A stretch of 64,000 nucleotides of DNA from Fervidicola ferrireducens (GCF_001562425.1 NZ_LOED01000002.1:62001-126000); one strand, 5' to 3'. Numbered from the stretch's first letter, positions 28,480 through 36,733 are shown. The notes: generated by a model from the letters alone, not told the origin. Made by a program: numbers and translations.

Positions 28480-28483
28480 TACA
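28465..28483. promoter_or_regulatory. Inverted repeat over the -35 box (possible operator)
   Basis: TGTAT (28465-28469) and ATACA (28479-28483) form an inverted repeat with nine bases between, covering the -35 box and spacer of the operon promoter. The shape fits GntR-type operators. AT-rich sequence makes chance matches likely. Confidence 0.4.
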
Positions 28484-28554
28484 TGAACATAAATTTTATT
28501 TTTTGAAAAATTCCAACGCAACAAAAAACCTCGCAATTGCAATCGGAGAAAAAA

Positions 28555-28623
28555 AAAGACCGCTTTTTTTGCGTGCTATGATATGCTCCCATTGGGAGTT
28601 CATGCACCCCAAAAGCGGTCTTT
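28555..28623. other. Long nested hairpin of unknown function
   Basis: A perfect 13-bp outer stem (AAAGACCGCTTTT 28555-28567, AAAAGCGGTCTTT 28611-28623) encloses a second structure: GTGC/GCAC, ATGA/TCAT and an inner CTCCCA/TGGGAG. On the minus strand it is followed by a run of nine T, as in a strong terminator. The genes on either side point away from it (28308 minus, 28781 plus), so no known transcript ends here. The rest of 28309-28780 (472 bp) holds the promoter and operator described above and no gene. It may be a small-RNA terminator, an insertion-element end or a repeat. Confidence 0.7.
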
Positions 28624-28780
28624 GTTTATAAACCGGGCGAGCTATTTACCGAACGCTTAATGCGGTGTCTTTTTTTAGTATTAGTATCAATTTGACACAG
28701 ACATGCTACTGCCACACTTTCACCATTTCCCGGCCCGGTCTAATAAAATATAAAAAACCAATTTTCTCGGAGGTGGTAAA

Positions 28781-29320
28781 GTGGAACCAGGAACTGCCGT
28801 AGCCGTTTCGGCCCACGGATACGGGGACGAAAAAGCCTTCGATTACCGCGCCCATAAAACGGGGCACCTGGTGATAAAGCCCCGGAATGGAAGGGAATTT
28901 TTGGAAATGCTTTCGGATGTTTCCGAGTCTTCGGGAGCCATCAATCTGATAAAAGTATTCGCTCATTCCTATCCACGGGGAATTATAATGAGCAACTGGA
29001 GCGGCTTTTACGACGAACCCGGGCCCGAAGACACCGGCATGGCCGCGTATATAAGCGACCTTGCGGAACTTATCAAAAACGGGAAGGTAAAATTTTCCCC
29101 CAATCCCCGCTGGATGCTTTTCGGCTGCAACCTGGCCGGCCGTTTTTCCGAAAAACTTTCCCTTGCGGTCTCGGGCACCGTCATAGCCCCTCGAGGTGAC
29201 AGCTACCCGGAAATTGCGGTAAATTGCGAAACCGGGGTATTTATCGCCGTATCCCGGTGGGAGGTCTTCATAAAAGGCAGATACGCCTATAGTCTCGGCA
29301 AAAGGCTGAGAGCCTGGTGA
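28781..29320 (+). CDS. Unknown protein with a His...Cys pattern like clan CD peptidases
   Basis: A 179-residue soluble protein I do not recognise. GTG start at 28781, four bases after GGAGGTGG. Visible: a hydrophobic strand ending in His (LIKVFAHSYPRG, His62) and, 54 residues later, another strand ending in Cys (WMLFGCNLAG, Cys116), followed by LAVSGTVIAPRGD. The order 'strand-H-small, then strand-GC-x-A' resembles caspase/gingipain-like folds and DUF4347. No signal peptide or membrane segment. It is the only gene in its orientation apart from the zinc-ribbon gene after it. The protease idea is inference. Confidence 0.6.
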   Translation: MEPGTAVAVSAHGYGDEKAFDYRAHKTGHLVIKPRNGREFLEMLSDVSESSGAINLIKVFAHSYPRGIIMSNWSGFYDEPGPEDTGMAAYISDLAELIKNGKVKFSPNPRWMLFGCNLAGRFSEKLSLAVSGTVIAPRGDSYPEIAVNCETGVFIAVSRWEVFIKGRYAYSLGKRLRAW

Positions 29321-29331
29321 TAAAACCGGTC

Positions 29332-29360
29332 TGGATAGCGCCGCTTTTTTCTATTATAAT
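29332..29360 (+). promoter_or_regulatory. Predicted promoter of the zinc-ribbon gene
   Basis: TGGATA (29332-29337), 17 bp, TATAAT (29355-29360), about 45 bp upstream of the gene start. The -10 box is perfect and the -35 box matches at four of six positions. Confidence 0.5.
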
Positions 29361-29405
29361 AAATTCTGTAGCCTTTTTCTGACTTTTAGAGCGGGGAGGA
29401 ATGCG

Positions 29406-29768
29406 ATGTTCTTTTTCGGTATTTTCGGAATTCAGGATAGGGAAAAACACTTAAGAGATTTCGACGCAACGGTATGTCCGTCCTGCGGCAGGCTTTCACG
29501 GGCCGAACTAATAGAAGTGTTCACCTACTTCCACTTTTTCTTCATTCCCATTTTCCAATGGAACAGGAGGTACTTTGTGAAGTTCCGGTGCTGTCCAGCA
29601 ATTTTTTCGGTGGATAAGGAATACGCCGAAGAACTAAAAAGAGGGGCCGACCTGGATGTCTCACGACTCCACAAGGTATTCGGCCACGGAAGCTACTGTC
29701 CGGAATGTGGAAGTTACGTCGACCCCTCATTCAATTTTTGTCCTTATTGCGGAAGAAGGATAAGTTAG
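29406..29768 (+). CDS. Zinc-ribbon protein of unknown function
   Basis: A 120-residue protein with two Cys pairs in each half: VCPSCGRL near residue 24 and CC around 62 in the first half, and YCPECGSY plus FCPYCGRR at the C-terminus, a classic double-CxxC zinc ribbon. A hydrophobic stretch (FTYFHFFFIPIFQW) lies between. The N-terminus is hydrophobic (MFFFGIFGI). GGGGAGG precedes the ATG. The family is the small zinc-ribbon proteins of Firmicutes with no defined function. Its 3' end overlaps the dapB stop by 4 bp on the other strand. Confidence 0.75.
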   Translation: MFFFGIFGIQDREKHLRDFDATVCPSCGRLSRAELIEVFTYFHFFFIPIFQWNRRYFVKFRCCPAIFSVDKEYAEELKRGADLDVSRLHKVFGHGSYCPECGSYVDPSFNFCPYCGRRIS

Positions 29769-30520
29769 CAGCTCAGACTGTCTACGAGGTCCTTCATCGT
29801 ATAGTACCCTGGCGCCTTTTCCACTATAAACCTGGCGGCCTTCAGCGCACCGGCTGCCAAAACTTTTCTTGAAGTTACCACATGACTTATTTCTATAGTT
29901 TCATCCTCGCCCCCAAAAATCACCCGGTGTTCCCCCACCAGGTTTCCGGCCCTGATGGAATGAATGCCTATTTCGTTTTTATCCCTCTTTTTCCTCTTTT
30001 CTACCCTGCTGTAGACGAATTCAGCCCCACTTCTAACTTCCTTTATAGCCTCGGCCAGCATAATGGCCGTTCCGCTGGGGGCGTCTATCTTCTGATTGTG
30101 ATGTCTTTCAACTATCTCCACGTCGAAATCGGATAAGACCCGGGCCAGCTTTTGAGAAAGCATCACCATGAGGAATACCCCCAGCGACATATTTTGCGAA
30201 TAAAACACCGGTATCGTTTTAGCGGCATCCTGCAGCATCAGCCTATGGCTTTCTTCTAGGCCAGTGGTCCCCGTCACCACCGGAACGCGGTGCGACAGGG
30301 CATATCTCAACAAATTATCCAAGGCCTGAGGATTGGAAAAATCCACTATTACGTCGGCTTTTTCCTCTATTTTAAATATGCTGTTGTAAATGGGAAAATC
30401 ACCCTTTTCCCCGACAACGTCAACACCCGCAATTATTTCCATGTCCTCTTGTGATTTTACGAGTTCCGCTATGGTTCTTCCCATTTTCCCCCGCGCCCCG
30501 TTTAAAATAATCTTTATCAT
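29765..30520 (-). CDS. dapB: 4-hydroxy-tetrahydrodipicolinate reductase
   Basis: NAD(P)H-dependent step of lysine and diaminopimelate synthesis, which also feeds dipicolinate in spores. The 251-residue product has the dinucleotide site ILNGARGKMGR, VDFSNPQAL, VTGTTGL, the catalytic His-His motif EIVERHHNQKIDAPSGTA and the substrate loop. Length and order are normal. It stands alone here: the other dap genes are not adjacent, and it converges on the zinc-ribbon gene. Confidence 0.95.
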   Translation of the reverse strand: MIKIILNGARGKMGRTIAELVKSQEDMEIIAGVDVVGEKGDFPIYNSIFKIEEKADVIVDFSNPQALDNLLRYALSHRVPVVTGTTGLEESHRLMLQDAAKTIPVFYSQNMSLGVFLMVMLSQKLARVLSDFDVEIVERHHNQKIDAPSGTAIMLAEAIKEVRSGAEFVYSRVEKRKKRDKNEIGIHSIRAGNLVGEHRVIFGGEDETIEISHVVTSRKVLAAGALKAARFIVEKAPGYYTMKDLVDSLSC

Positions 30521-30606
30521 AAAAAGTCCCCCTTAATTTTATGATTGGAAAATACGTTAGTTAATTTATATTCTATCGCCGTTTTTAAAGTTCCTGCACA
30601 AAAATA

Positions 30607-30637
30607 AAAAAGCCTTCCTTGCAAAAGGAAAGCTTTT
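30607..30637 (-). terminator. Intrinsic terminator after birA and the small downstream gene
   Basis: On the minus strand the stem AAAGCTTTCCTT ... AAGGAAGGCTTT (one mismatch) is followed by TTTATTTTT, about 13 bp after the stop of the 67-residue gene. Confidence 0.82.
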
Positions 30638-30649
30638 TCAGTCATTCTT

Positions 30650-30853
30650 TTATTTTATCATATAATAAAAAGATTCGAGTTCTTCGCTGTCAGCTCGCGG
30701 AAGCTTCACTTTTAACTCCTGAATAACCTCGTCGTCAACCTGGATAAATTTGTCACCCAATAGGCGAGCGCATATGTTGATGCTGGCCAGGGAATTTTTA
30801 TGGTGGGTCACAAAGTCCAATATTTCCTCTATCTGCTTCTGCCTTTCGTCCAC
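30650..30853 (-). CDS. Small hypothetical protein (67 residues)
   Basis: Short acidic, helical protein (MDERQKQIEEILDFVTHHKNSL...). GTG start with GGAGGTG seven bases upstream, a strong ribosome site. The stop is followed by a terminator. It lies 43 bp downstream of birA, so it is probably the last gene of the birA transcript. I recognise no domain. Confidence 0.65.
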   Translation of the reverse strand: MDERQKQIEEILDFVTHHKNSLASINICARLLGDKFIQVDDEVIQELKVKLPRADSEELESFYYMIK

Positions 30854-30896
30854 CCGAATGCACCTCCATTATTATTGTGAACCCGAAAACCTCTAT

Positions 30897-31877
30897 TTAT
30901 TCCCTGAGCGACACATCGCCGCTCAAAACCCTTTCCACCGTGCCCCCATCGGTTTTAACCAGCAACGCGCCATCATCGTCCACATCCAGGGCCAATCCTT
31001 CTAGTTCGTAATTCCTGCCGATTATCCTGACTCGCCTCCCCAGGTTGCAGGAAAGCTGCCTCCATTCCTCCAGTACCTTTCCAAATTCGCCGTCCTCTAG
31101 GTATCTGTAGACTACCTCAAATTGCGAAAGAAATTCGGTTAAAATTTTCAATCGCCCTACATTCTTTCCGGACACAAGTTTCAAGGACGTAGCAGTTTCT
31201 TTAATTTCCGCCGGAAAATCCGTGTTATTCACATTGACACCTATGCCTGTTACCACAAAATTGATACTGTCCATGTCGGCGCTCATTTCCGTCAAAATCC
31301 CAGCCACCTTTTTGCCCTCCACCAGAAGGTCGTTCGGCCATTTTATCCAGCAATCTATTCCGGCGACTTTCCTTATCGCTTTTGCAGCCGCTACCGCACA
31401 GGTCATGGTAATCCGGGGTGCTTCGTAGGGTTCCAGTGAAGGCCTTAGAATTATCGACAACCATATTCCTTCCCGGGGCGGTGATACCCACCTCCTTCCC
31501 AGCCTCCCTTTCCCTCCCGTCTGCTCTTCCGCAATCACCAGCGTCCCGTGAGGTGCGCCATTTTGAGCCAACTTTTTTGCTTCATCGTTGGTGGAACCTA
31601 TCGAAGGGTAGTAGTAAATTTTGCGGGCCAGGAATTCGAGGCGGCTACTTTGTATAATCTCTTCCGGCAAAAGCAAATCCGGCGACTTTTTCAGGCAATA
31701 TCCCACCCTCGGCACCGAATCTATTTCGTATCCTAGCTTTCTTAAATGGTTTACCTGCTTCCATACGGCGGTGCGGCTGACACCCAATTTTTCGCTTATT
31801 TCTTCGCCGGAAACGTAATTGCCCTTTTTTGAAAGAAGCAACAGCAAAAGCTCATTTAGGGAACCGTCTTTCATCAT
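30897..31877 (-). CDS. birA: Biotin-protein ligase with repressor domain (BirA)
   Basis: Attaches biotin to carrier proteins through biotinyl-AMP and can repress biotin genes. The 326-residue product has an N-terminal winged helix (GEEISEKLGVSRTAVWKQVNHLRKLGYEI). The ligase domain has STNDEAKKLA, the biotin/ATP loop GGKGRLGRRWVS, KWPNDLLVEGKKVAGILTE and GIGVNVN, and a C-terminal SH3-like domain. No biotin biosynthesis gene or obvious operator is nearby. Confidence 0.95.
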   Translation of the reverse strand: MMKDGSLNELLLLLLSKKGNYVSGEEISEKLGVSRTAVWKQVNHLRKLGYEIDSVPRVGYCLKKSPDLLLPEEIIQSSRLEFLARKIYYYPSIGSTNDEAKKLAQNGAPHGTLVIAEEQTGGKGRLGRRWVSPPREGIWLSIILRPSLEPYEAPRITMTCAVAAAKAIRKVAGIDCWIKWPNDLLVEGKKVAGILTEMSADMDSINFVVTGIGVNVNNTDFPAEIKETATSLKLVSGKNVGRLKILTEFLSQFEVVYRYLEDGEFGKVLEEWRQLSCNLGRRVRIIGRNYELEGLALDVDDDGALLVKTDGGTVERVLSGDVSLRE

Positions 31878-31921
31878 GGCAAAAATCCACCTTTTTCCAA
31901 AGCTATTTTAAGCTACTTAAT

Positions 31922-31950
31922 AGTTTAATTTACCCGCTCATTTGTGTCAA
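31922..31950 (-). promoter_or_regulatory. Predicted sigma-A promoter of birA
   Basis: On the minus strand TTGACA (31950-31945), 17 bp, TAAACT (31927-31922), about 45 bp upstream of the birA start. Confidence 0.65.
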
Positions 31951-31953
31951 TGT

Positions 31954-31986
31954 CAAAAAGCCTGCCGGATTAAACTCCGGCAGGCT
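31954..31986 (-). terminator. Intrinsic terminator of the OsmC gene
   Basis: On the minus strand the 10-bp stem AGCCTGCCGG / CCGGCAGGCT is followed by TTTTTGACA, about 14 bp after the OsmC-family stop. Confidence 0.85.
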
Positions 31987-32000
31987 CCTGTTTTTGAATC

Positions 32001-32441
32001 TTATTTTTCGATAACCATATCTCCGTTTACTGGAACACCTTTTAAAGTATCCTTTACGGGACATCTTTCCTGTATGAGCTCGTAAAGTTTTTTTACGTTT
32101 TCCTCCGGGGAATCGGAAACTATGTGCATTTTGTACCGTATCTCGGAAAAACCTTTCCTTACGTTCGGATTTCTCCCCAGAAAACCGTCCGGGTCCAGGT
32201 CTCCTTCAAGGTCCACGGAAAATCCTTTCAACTCCACGCCGCACATCGGAGCAAAGGCGCTGGCCACAATGGCCATGCATCCTCCTAGAGAACACAGGAG
32301 CATCTCAACGGGATTCATAGCGGTATCGGTCCCGCCGAGGTCTTTAGGTTCGTCAACGGTAACCTTAAATCCCCTGGCGGTTCCTTCGGCTACCATTCCG
32401 CCCTTCCACTCCGTTCTAGCTTTGAAGGTCACTTTCGCCAT
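32001..32441 (-). CDS. OsmC/Ohr-family protein
   Basis: A 146-residue protein of the OsmC fold, whose better known members reduce organic hydroperoxides with two Cys. Cys is present in MLLCSLGGCMA and SAFAPMCGV, and the later C-terminal Cys in LIQERCPVKDTLKG is also kept. The start is ATG at 32441 with GGGAGG ahead; a longer frame from 32546 has no such site. Stand-alone gene with its own terminator. The likely role is peroxide or reactive sulfur detoxification, judged by family only. Confidence 0.87.
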   Translation of the reverse strand: MAKVTFKARTEWKGGMVAEGTARGFKVTVDEPKDLGGTDTAMNPVEMLLCSLGGCMAIVASAFAPMCGVELKGFSVDLEGDLDPDGFLGRNPNVRKGFSEIRYKMHIVSDSPEENVKKLYELIQERCPVKDTLKGVPVNGDMVIEK

Positions 32442-32599
32442 AACGATACCTCCCGGTATAAATTTGATTCCTCTTAAAAGGTTTCGGTCACCGTAAAAGG
32501 CAAATGCAATTTTTGTGCCACCCATCACAATGCCTTCTGACGGCACTTTTCACATTTAAAGTGTTTAATTTTACGTACGGTGTCTTTTATCTTACACAC

Positions 32600-32905
32600 T
32601 CATCGCTCATCCATGGCATCGTCCATGTAATACTTAGTCCTTGTCTTTCCGTTCCCCAGGTAATGGAGGTTGGCGTAAATGTTCACCGTGTGCGCGTTTT
32701 TGTTGTGCTGTATTCTGACGTCGCTGGGGATTCCATCATCCTGGTGGTAATTGAGATACTGTTTCAGTACGTCGTAAGCGTCTTTATCGTTCAAGTTATC
32801 ATATATACTCAAATATACATCCTCGGGAATTTCGAGGATAATGTTGTGAAGCCCGTCTTTTACCGCCCGCGTTTCCCTTATGGAGTTCAGCACGAACACC
32901 ACCAC
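32600..32905 (-). CDS. Hypothetical protein (101 residues)
   Basis: Unrecognised, fairly hydrophilic protein (MVVFVLNSIRETRAVKDG...NYHQDDGIPSDVRIQHNKNAHTVNIYANLHYLG...). Start GTG immediately after the stop of the preceding gene, with AAGGAA just upstream, so probably coupled to it. No signal peptide or membrane segment. Function unknown. Confidence 0.5.
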   Translation of the reverse strand: MVVFVLNSIRETRAVKDGLHNIILEIPEDVYLSIYDNLNDKDAYDVLKQYLNYHQDDGIPSDVRIQHNKNAHTVNIYANLHYLGNGKTRTKYYMDDAMDER

Positions 32906-33154
32906 TCATTCCTTTTCCTTTTTCTCCGGGTTTTTTACGGTCAAATTGTTAGGAGGCGTCTTCATAGGGTTTTCAATTTCGAATTCCCGGGAAAGCTCGT
33001 ATTTTTCCGGTCTTTCGTCATCGAAAAGCTCGCCTTTAAACCTCCTTCTATCTAACGGCGGAACCGACTTTCCTTTCGATTCTCCCCCGTTTTTCCGAAC
33101 ACTTCCCATTCGCACTTTCCTCCCCTTTTTTGTCTTCAATCTTAGTATCTTCAT
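32906..33154 (-). CDS. Small basic hypothetical protein
   Basis: About 82 residues, very Lys/Arg-rich at the N-terminus (MKILRLKTKKGRKVRMGSVRKNGG) and charged throughout, ending NNLTVKNPEKKEKE. ATG at 33154; an in-frame TTG at 33181 would add nine residues but would overlap the terminator. No ribosome site is obvious for either, so the gene call is weak. The basic composition would suit nucleic-acid binding, but nothing else supports this. Confidence 0.4.
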   Translation of the reverse strand: MKILRLKTKKGRKVRMGSVRKNGGESKGKSVPPLDRRRFKGELFDDERPEKYELSREFEIENPMKTPPNNLTVKNPEKKEKE

Positions 33155-33184
33155 TTGCAGCGGTCGATATTTATGAATCAATTA

Positions 33185-33210
33185 AAAAAGCCCCTTCAAG
33201 GGGCTTTTTT
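33185..33210. terminator. Bidirectional terminator at the end of the macro-domain gene
   Basis: AAAAAAGCCCCTT / AAGGGGCTTTTTT forms a near-perfect stem with T-runs on both sides. The stop codon of the macro-domain gene lies in the loop, so gene end and terminator overlap. Confidence 0.85.
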
Positions 33211-33690
33211 CAATTCCTCTTCCAGGTATTTTATGAACTCACCGCTCACGTCCATCACCGTAATGTCTATATCCTTTACATCACCGAGAACTTCCTTATA
33301 AACTCGTGCCACATCCTTTTTGGGGACGCCTCCGACGCCTGTAGCCAGCGCCGGCAGAACCATGGATTTAACTTTCATTTCCCGGGCTTTCTCGAGGAGC
33401 GACTGAAGGCATTTCCTTACTATTTCTACGCTGGACGGCTCCGCCGGCCTCTTCATGGTCACTGCGTGAAAGATGTACTTGGCTTTCAATCCACCGGCGG
33501 TGGTAACGTAAACGTCTCCCGGCCGGGGGTCGAGCTGGCTGCAGACCCTAATGGCTTCGTCTTCAATCACTTTCCCGCCGGCTTTCTTTATTGCCAGGGC
33601 TACGCCGCCGCCCATGGGTCCGATGCCATTTGCCGCATTTACTATAACGTCGGCCTCGGCCTTCGTTATGTCTCCAATGACAAGCTTCAC
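33196..33690 (-). CDS. Macro-domain protein (ADP-ribose-binding/hydrolase)
   Basis: A 164-residue stand-alone macro domain, which binds ADP-ribose and its derivatives and may remove ADP-ribose or deacetylate O-acetyl-ADP-ribose. Motifs: VKLVIGDITKAEADVIVNAANG, the glycine loop GPMGGGVALAIKKAGG, VTTAGGL...IFHAVTM and the second loop LPALATGVGGVP. The start is GTG at 33690, four bases after AGGGGTGA; an ATG at 33714 overlaps the next gene and has no ribosome site. No ADP-ribosyltransferase is adjacent. Confidence 0.9.
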   Translation of the reverse strand: MKLVIGDITKAEADVIVNAANGIGPMGGGVALAIKKAGGKVIEDEAIRVCSQLDPRPGDVYVTTAGGLKAKYIFHAVTMKRPAEPSSVEIVRKCLQSLLEKAREMKVKSMVLPALATGVGGVPKKDVARVYKEVLGDVKDIDITVMDVSGEFIKYLEEELKKAP

Positions 33691-33707
33691 TTTATCACCC
33701 CTTCGAC

Positions 33708-34016
33708 CTAACATTTTGCAAATTCGGACAGCTCTTCCAGTTTCTTTTTCCAGTAATCCCTCTTAGCTTTCAATTCCCCTATTAACTTCAGGTCGTGCTC
33801 GATGCAAAGTCCTTCTTGGACCCTGTTTTCGGCAAAATGAATGGCCTCATCAAAAGTTTCAAGAGCTCTTTTAAATAAATCTTCGGCATAACAAGCTCTC
33901 TCCCTTTCGTGAGGCCAGTTGGATTTTTTTGAATCCCTTATGACGGCTTTTAACACATCGAAGAACTTTTCCCCCTCCGTGTAAAGATTTATGGAAAAAT
34001 CAAGATGTTTAATCAT
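33708..34016 (-). CDS. Hypothetical helical protein (102 residues)
   Basis: A mostly helical protein (MIKHLDFSINLYTEGEKFFDVLKAVIRDSK...LKAKRDYWKKKLEELSEFAKC) with one closing Cys. ATG at 34016 with GGGAGG eight bases upstream. It ends 17 bp before the macro-domain gene, so they are probably co-transcribed. Function not recognised. Confidence 0.6.
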   Translation of the reverse strand: MIKHLDFSINLYTEGEKFFDVLKAVIRDSKKSNWPHERERACYAEDLFKRALETFDEAIHFAENRVQEGLCIEHDLKLIGELKAKRDYWKKKLEELSEFAKC

Positions 34017-34096
34017 TATCAAAACCTCCCGGCCGCTTTTATTTTATAATTTCCACAAAACTTTCAAAATTCCTCCTCTATTTTAAAATATATTTT

Positions 34097-36733
34097 TTAC
34101 AGGACCGCACCCAGGCCGGAGAGGGCCAGAATCAAAAGCCACATTTTTCCATCAAGCGGCACGGTGTGGAAGATAACCTGAAGCGACGGCGCGTAGACAA
34201 CTCCCAAAAGCATTGCCGCCGAAATTATTACAGCCAGCGTGAGGAAAAGATTCGAGAACGGATTTTTCCCCCATAAGGTGGCGTTTTCTTCCCTGCATTC
34301 AAAGGCAAATATGAGCTGGGACATCACCAAGGTGGAAAAAGCCACCGTTCTTGAGAAGCCTATCCCGGAGCCGCCGTAATACCAGGATATCAGGTAGGAA
34401 GCCATGGTGGCAAGGCTTATAAGAAACCCCCTGTAAAATATTTTCCGTCGCATGCCGCCGGAAAAAATACCTTCCTGTCTTTTTCGGGGTTTGCGGTTCA
34501 TCACATCCCTCTCGGGCGGGTCCGCTCCCAATGCAATGGCCGGCAGGCCGTCGGTTATAAGGTTCATCCACAGGACCTGTATGGGCAAAAGCGGCAGCGG
34601 CATCCCGAGGAGCGACGACCACACCATCGTCAGCACTTCTCCGGTATTGCAGGAGAGCAAGTAACGTATGAATTTTCGGATGTTGTCGTAAATGATGCGT
34701 CCTTCTTCCACGGCGGATACGATGCTTGCAAAATTGTCATCCAGCAGTATCATCGCCGAAGCTTCCTTCGTCACATCGGTGCCTGTTTTCCCCATTGAAA
34801 TACCTATATCCGCTTCCTTTACCGCAGGAGCGTCGTTCACTCCATCACCGGTCATGGCAACCACATGGCCCTTCTTTTTTAGCGCTCGAACTATTCTCAA
34901 CTTGTGCTTGGGAGTCACTCGGGCGTACACCGAAATATCATCTATACATTTTAAAAACTCGGATTCGGACATTTCGTCAAGTTCCTGTCCCGTTATTATC
35001 CTCCCACCTTTGCCCATCATGTTCAGTTCTTTTGCCACAGCCCAGGCGGTGGCGCGGTGATCACCCGTTATCATTACAGGCTTTATCCCCGCGGCAAAGC
35101 ACCTTTCGACTGCTGAAGCCGCCTCTAGTCGCGGCGGATCTATCATTCCCATCAAGCCTAGAAAAATCAAACCTGTCTCGGTATTTTCGCTTAAGTCCCG
35201 AGTACTGTCTAATTTCCGGTAGGCAAACGCCAGGACCCTCAAGGCTTCCCTTCCCATATCCTCGTTTATCCGGGATATTTTTCTCTTTTCTGATAAAGTC
35301 ATCTTTTTAATATTTCCATTTTCTTCTATACCATCGCAAAGTTCCAAAATTACGTCCGGAGCTCCTTTTGTAAACAGGAATAGCTCCCCCTTTTGGTTTT
35401 TCACCACCACCGACATTCGCTTCCGTTCCGAATCGAAAGGAATTTCCCTTATCCTTTTGTAAGTCCTTTCAACGTCATTTTTAAAAAACCCGGCCTTTGC
35501 AGCCGCAACCAAAAGGGCAACTTCCGTAGGGTCTCCGGCGGGCACCATCTCCTTTGGCCTTCCAAAGCCAAAAATTCCGGACTTTTGCTCACCAAGTTCA
35601 GCGTTATTGCATGAAACTGCAATCCTGAGCAGTTTCTCCATTGAAGGAGAAGTCTTTTTAAGCAGCCGGCCATCGTTTGTAATGAAGTCCCCTTCAATTC
35701 CGTAGCCGCTTCCCGTTACCATCACCGTTTCGCCATCCACATAGATTTTCCTCACGGTCATCTTGTTTTCCGTAAGGGTGCCGGTTTTATCGCTGCAAAT
35801 AACTGTAGCACACCCCAGGGTTTCTACGGCCGTAAGTTTTCTCACCAGCACATTCTTTTTCACCATCCGCTGAACTCCCATAGCGAGCACCATCGTGACC
35901 ACGGCGGGCAGTCCTTCGGGTATTGCAGCTACGGCAAGGCTTACACCAAAAAGGAACATCTGGTAAATCTCCTCGCCCCTCAGAACCCCTAACATCGCGA
36001 CCATAAAGCATATCAAAAGGCAAAGGACGAGGAGCTGCTTGCCAAGGTCATCCAGCCGCCTTTGAAGTGGGGTTTGCTCTTCCCCGACGCCTTCCATCAT
36101 TCCGGCGATTTTGCCCATTTCCGTATTCATTCCTGTTTGCGTTACCACCATCTTACCCCTGCCGCTTACCACCATGGTCCCCATGAATACCAAATTCGAA
36201 CGGTGGATTTTCAAGGTTTCCAGCTGCCTGCTTTCTACGCTTTTTTCCACCGGTACCGATTCTCCCGTAAGCATGGATTCGTCCACTTTGAGATTTTCAA
36301 CCTCAAAAAGTTCCCCGTCGGCCGGTACTTTATCGCCGGTCTCCAATATCACTACATCGCCCGGCACCACCTCTTTAGCCGGGATTACCTTTATCTGACC
36401 ATCGCGCACTACTCGGGCTACGGGAGCCGCCATTTCTTTCAAAGCCTCTAGAGCTTTTTCGGTGCGGTATTCCTGTATGAACCCCATAAAACCGTTTAAT
36501 ACGATAATTGCAGTGATGGCCGCAGCATCGGCCATCTCGCCCAAAAAATACGATATTATTGTTGCTCCTAAAAGCACCAGGGTGATGGTGCTCTTAAACT
36601 GGTTGATGAAAAGGATTGCGGGTGATTTTTTCCGACGTTCATGGATTACGTTTTCTCCGAAGAGTTTTTTCTTTAAAGGTATCTCCCTGCTTGACAAACC
36701 TCTTTTTAGATCGGTGTTCCACGGTGCCGTCAT
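34097..36733 (-). CDS. P-type cation-transporting ATPase, Ca2+ (PacL/YloB) type
   Basis: Membrane pump that moves a cation, probably Ca2+, out of the cytosol using a phospho-aspartate cycle. 878 residues from ATG 36733 (GGAGGG upstream; an ATG at 36760 is further out and lacks a site). Order: N-terminal cation-ATPase domain, LTGESVPVEKS, the membrane ion-site motif PEGLP, the phosphorylation motif CSDKTGTLTENKMT, nucleotide domain KGAPD, MITGDHRATA and MTGDGVNDAPAVKEADIGISMG. The C-terminal membrane domain with MNLITDGLPAIALGADPPE is typical of Ca2+-ATPases. It lies downstream of spmA-spmB. YloB-type pumps of Bacillus are linked to sporulation. Confidence 0.93.
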   Translation of the reverse strand: MTAPWNTDLKRGLSSREIPLKKKLFGENVIHERRKKSPAILFINQFKSTITLVLLGATIISYFLGEMADAAAITAIIVLNGFMGFIQEYRTEKALEALKEMAAPVARVVRDGQIKVIPAKEVVPGDVVILETGDKVPADGELFEVENLKVDESMLTGESVPVEKSVESRQLETLKIHRSNLVFMGTMVVSGRGKMVVTQTGMNTEMGKIAGMMEGVGEEQTPLQRRLDDLGKQLLVLCLLICFMVAMLGVLRGEEIYQMFLFGVSLAVAAIPEGLPAVVTMVLAMGVQRMVKKNVLVRKLTAVETLGCATVICSDKTGTLTENKMTVRKIYVDGETVMVTGSGYGIEGDFITNDGRLLKKTSPSMEKLLRIAVSCNNAELGEQKSGIFGFGRPKEMVPAGDPTEVALLVAAAKAGFFKNDVERTYKRIREIPFDSERKRMSVVVKNQKGELFLFTKGAPDVILELCDGIEENGNIKKMTLSEKRKISRINEDMGREALRVLAFAYRKLDSTRDLSENTETGLIFLGLMGMIDPPRLEAASAVERCFAAGIKPVMITGDHRATAWAVAKELNMMGKGGRIITGQELDEMSESEFLKCIDDISVYARVTPKHKLRIVRALKKKGHVVAMTGDGVNDAPAVKEADIGISMGKTGTDVTKEASAMILLDDNFASIVSAVEEGRIIYDNIRKFIRYLLSCNTGEVLTMVWSSLLGMPLPLLPIQVLWMNLITDGLPAIALGADPPERDVMNRKPRKRQEGIFSGGMRRKIFYRGFLISLATMASYLISWYYGGSGIGFSRTVAFSTLVMSQLIFAFECREENATLWGKNPFSNLFLTLAVIISAAMLLGVVYAPSLQVIFHTVPLDGKMWLLILALSGLGAVL

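Noticed and set aside
30897-31950. Biotin operator at birA
   Set aside because: No clear BirA-type palindrome was found next to the promoter; two adjacent TTGACA copies explain the repeat-like look.
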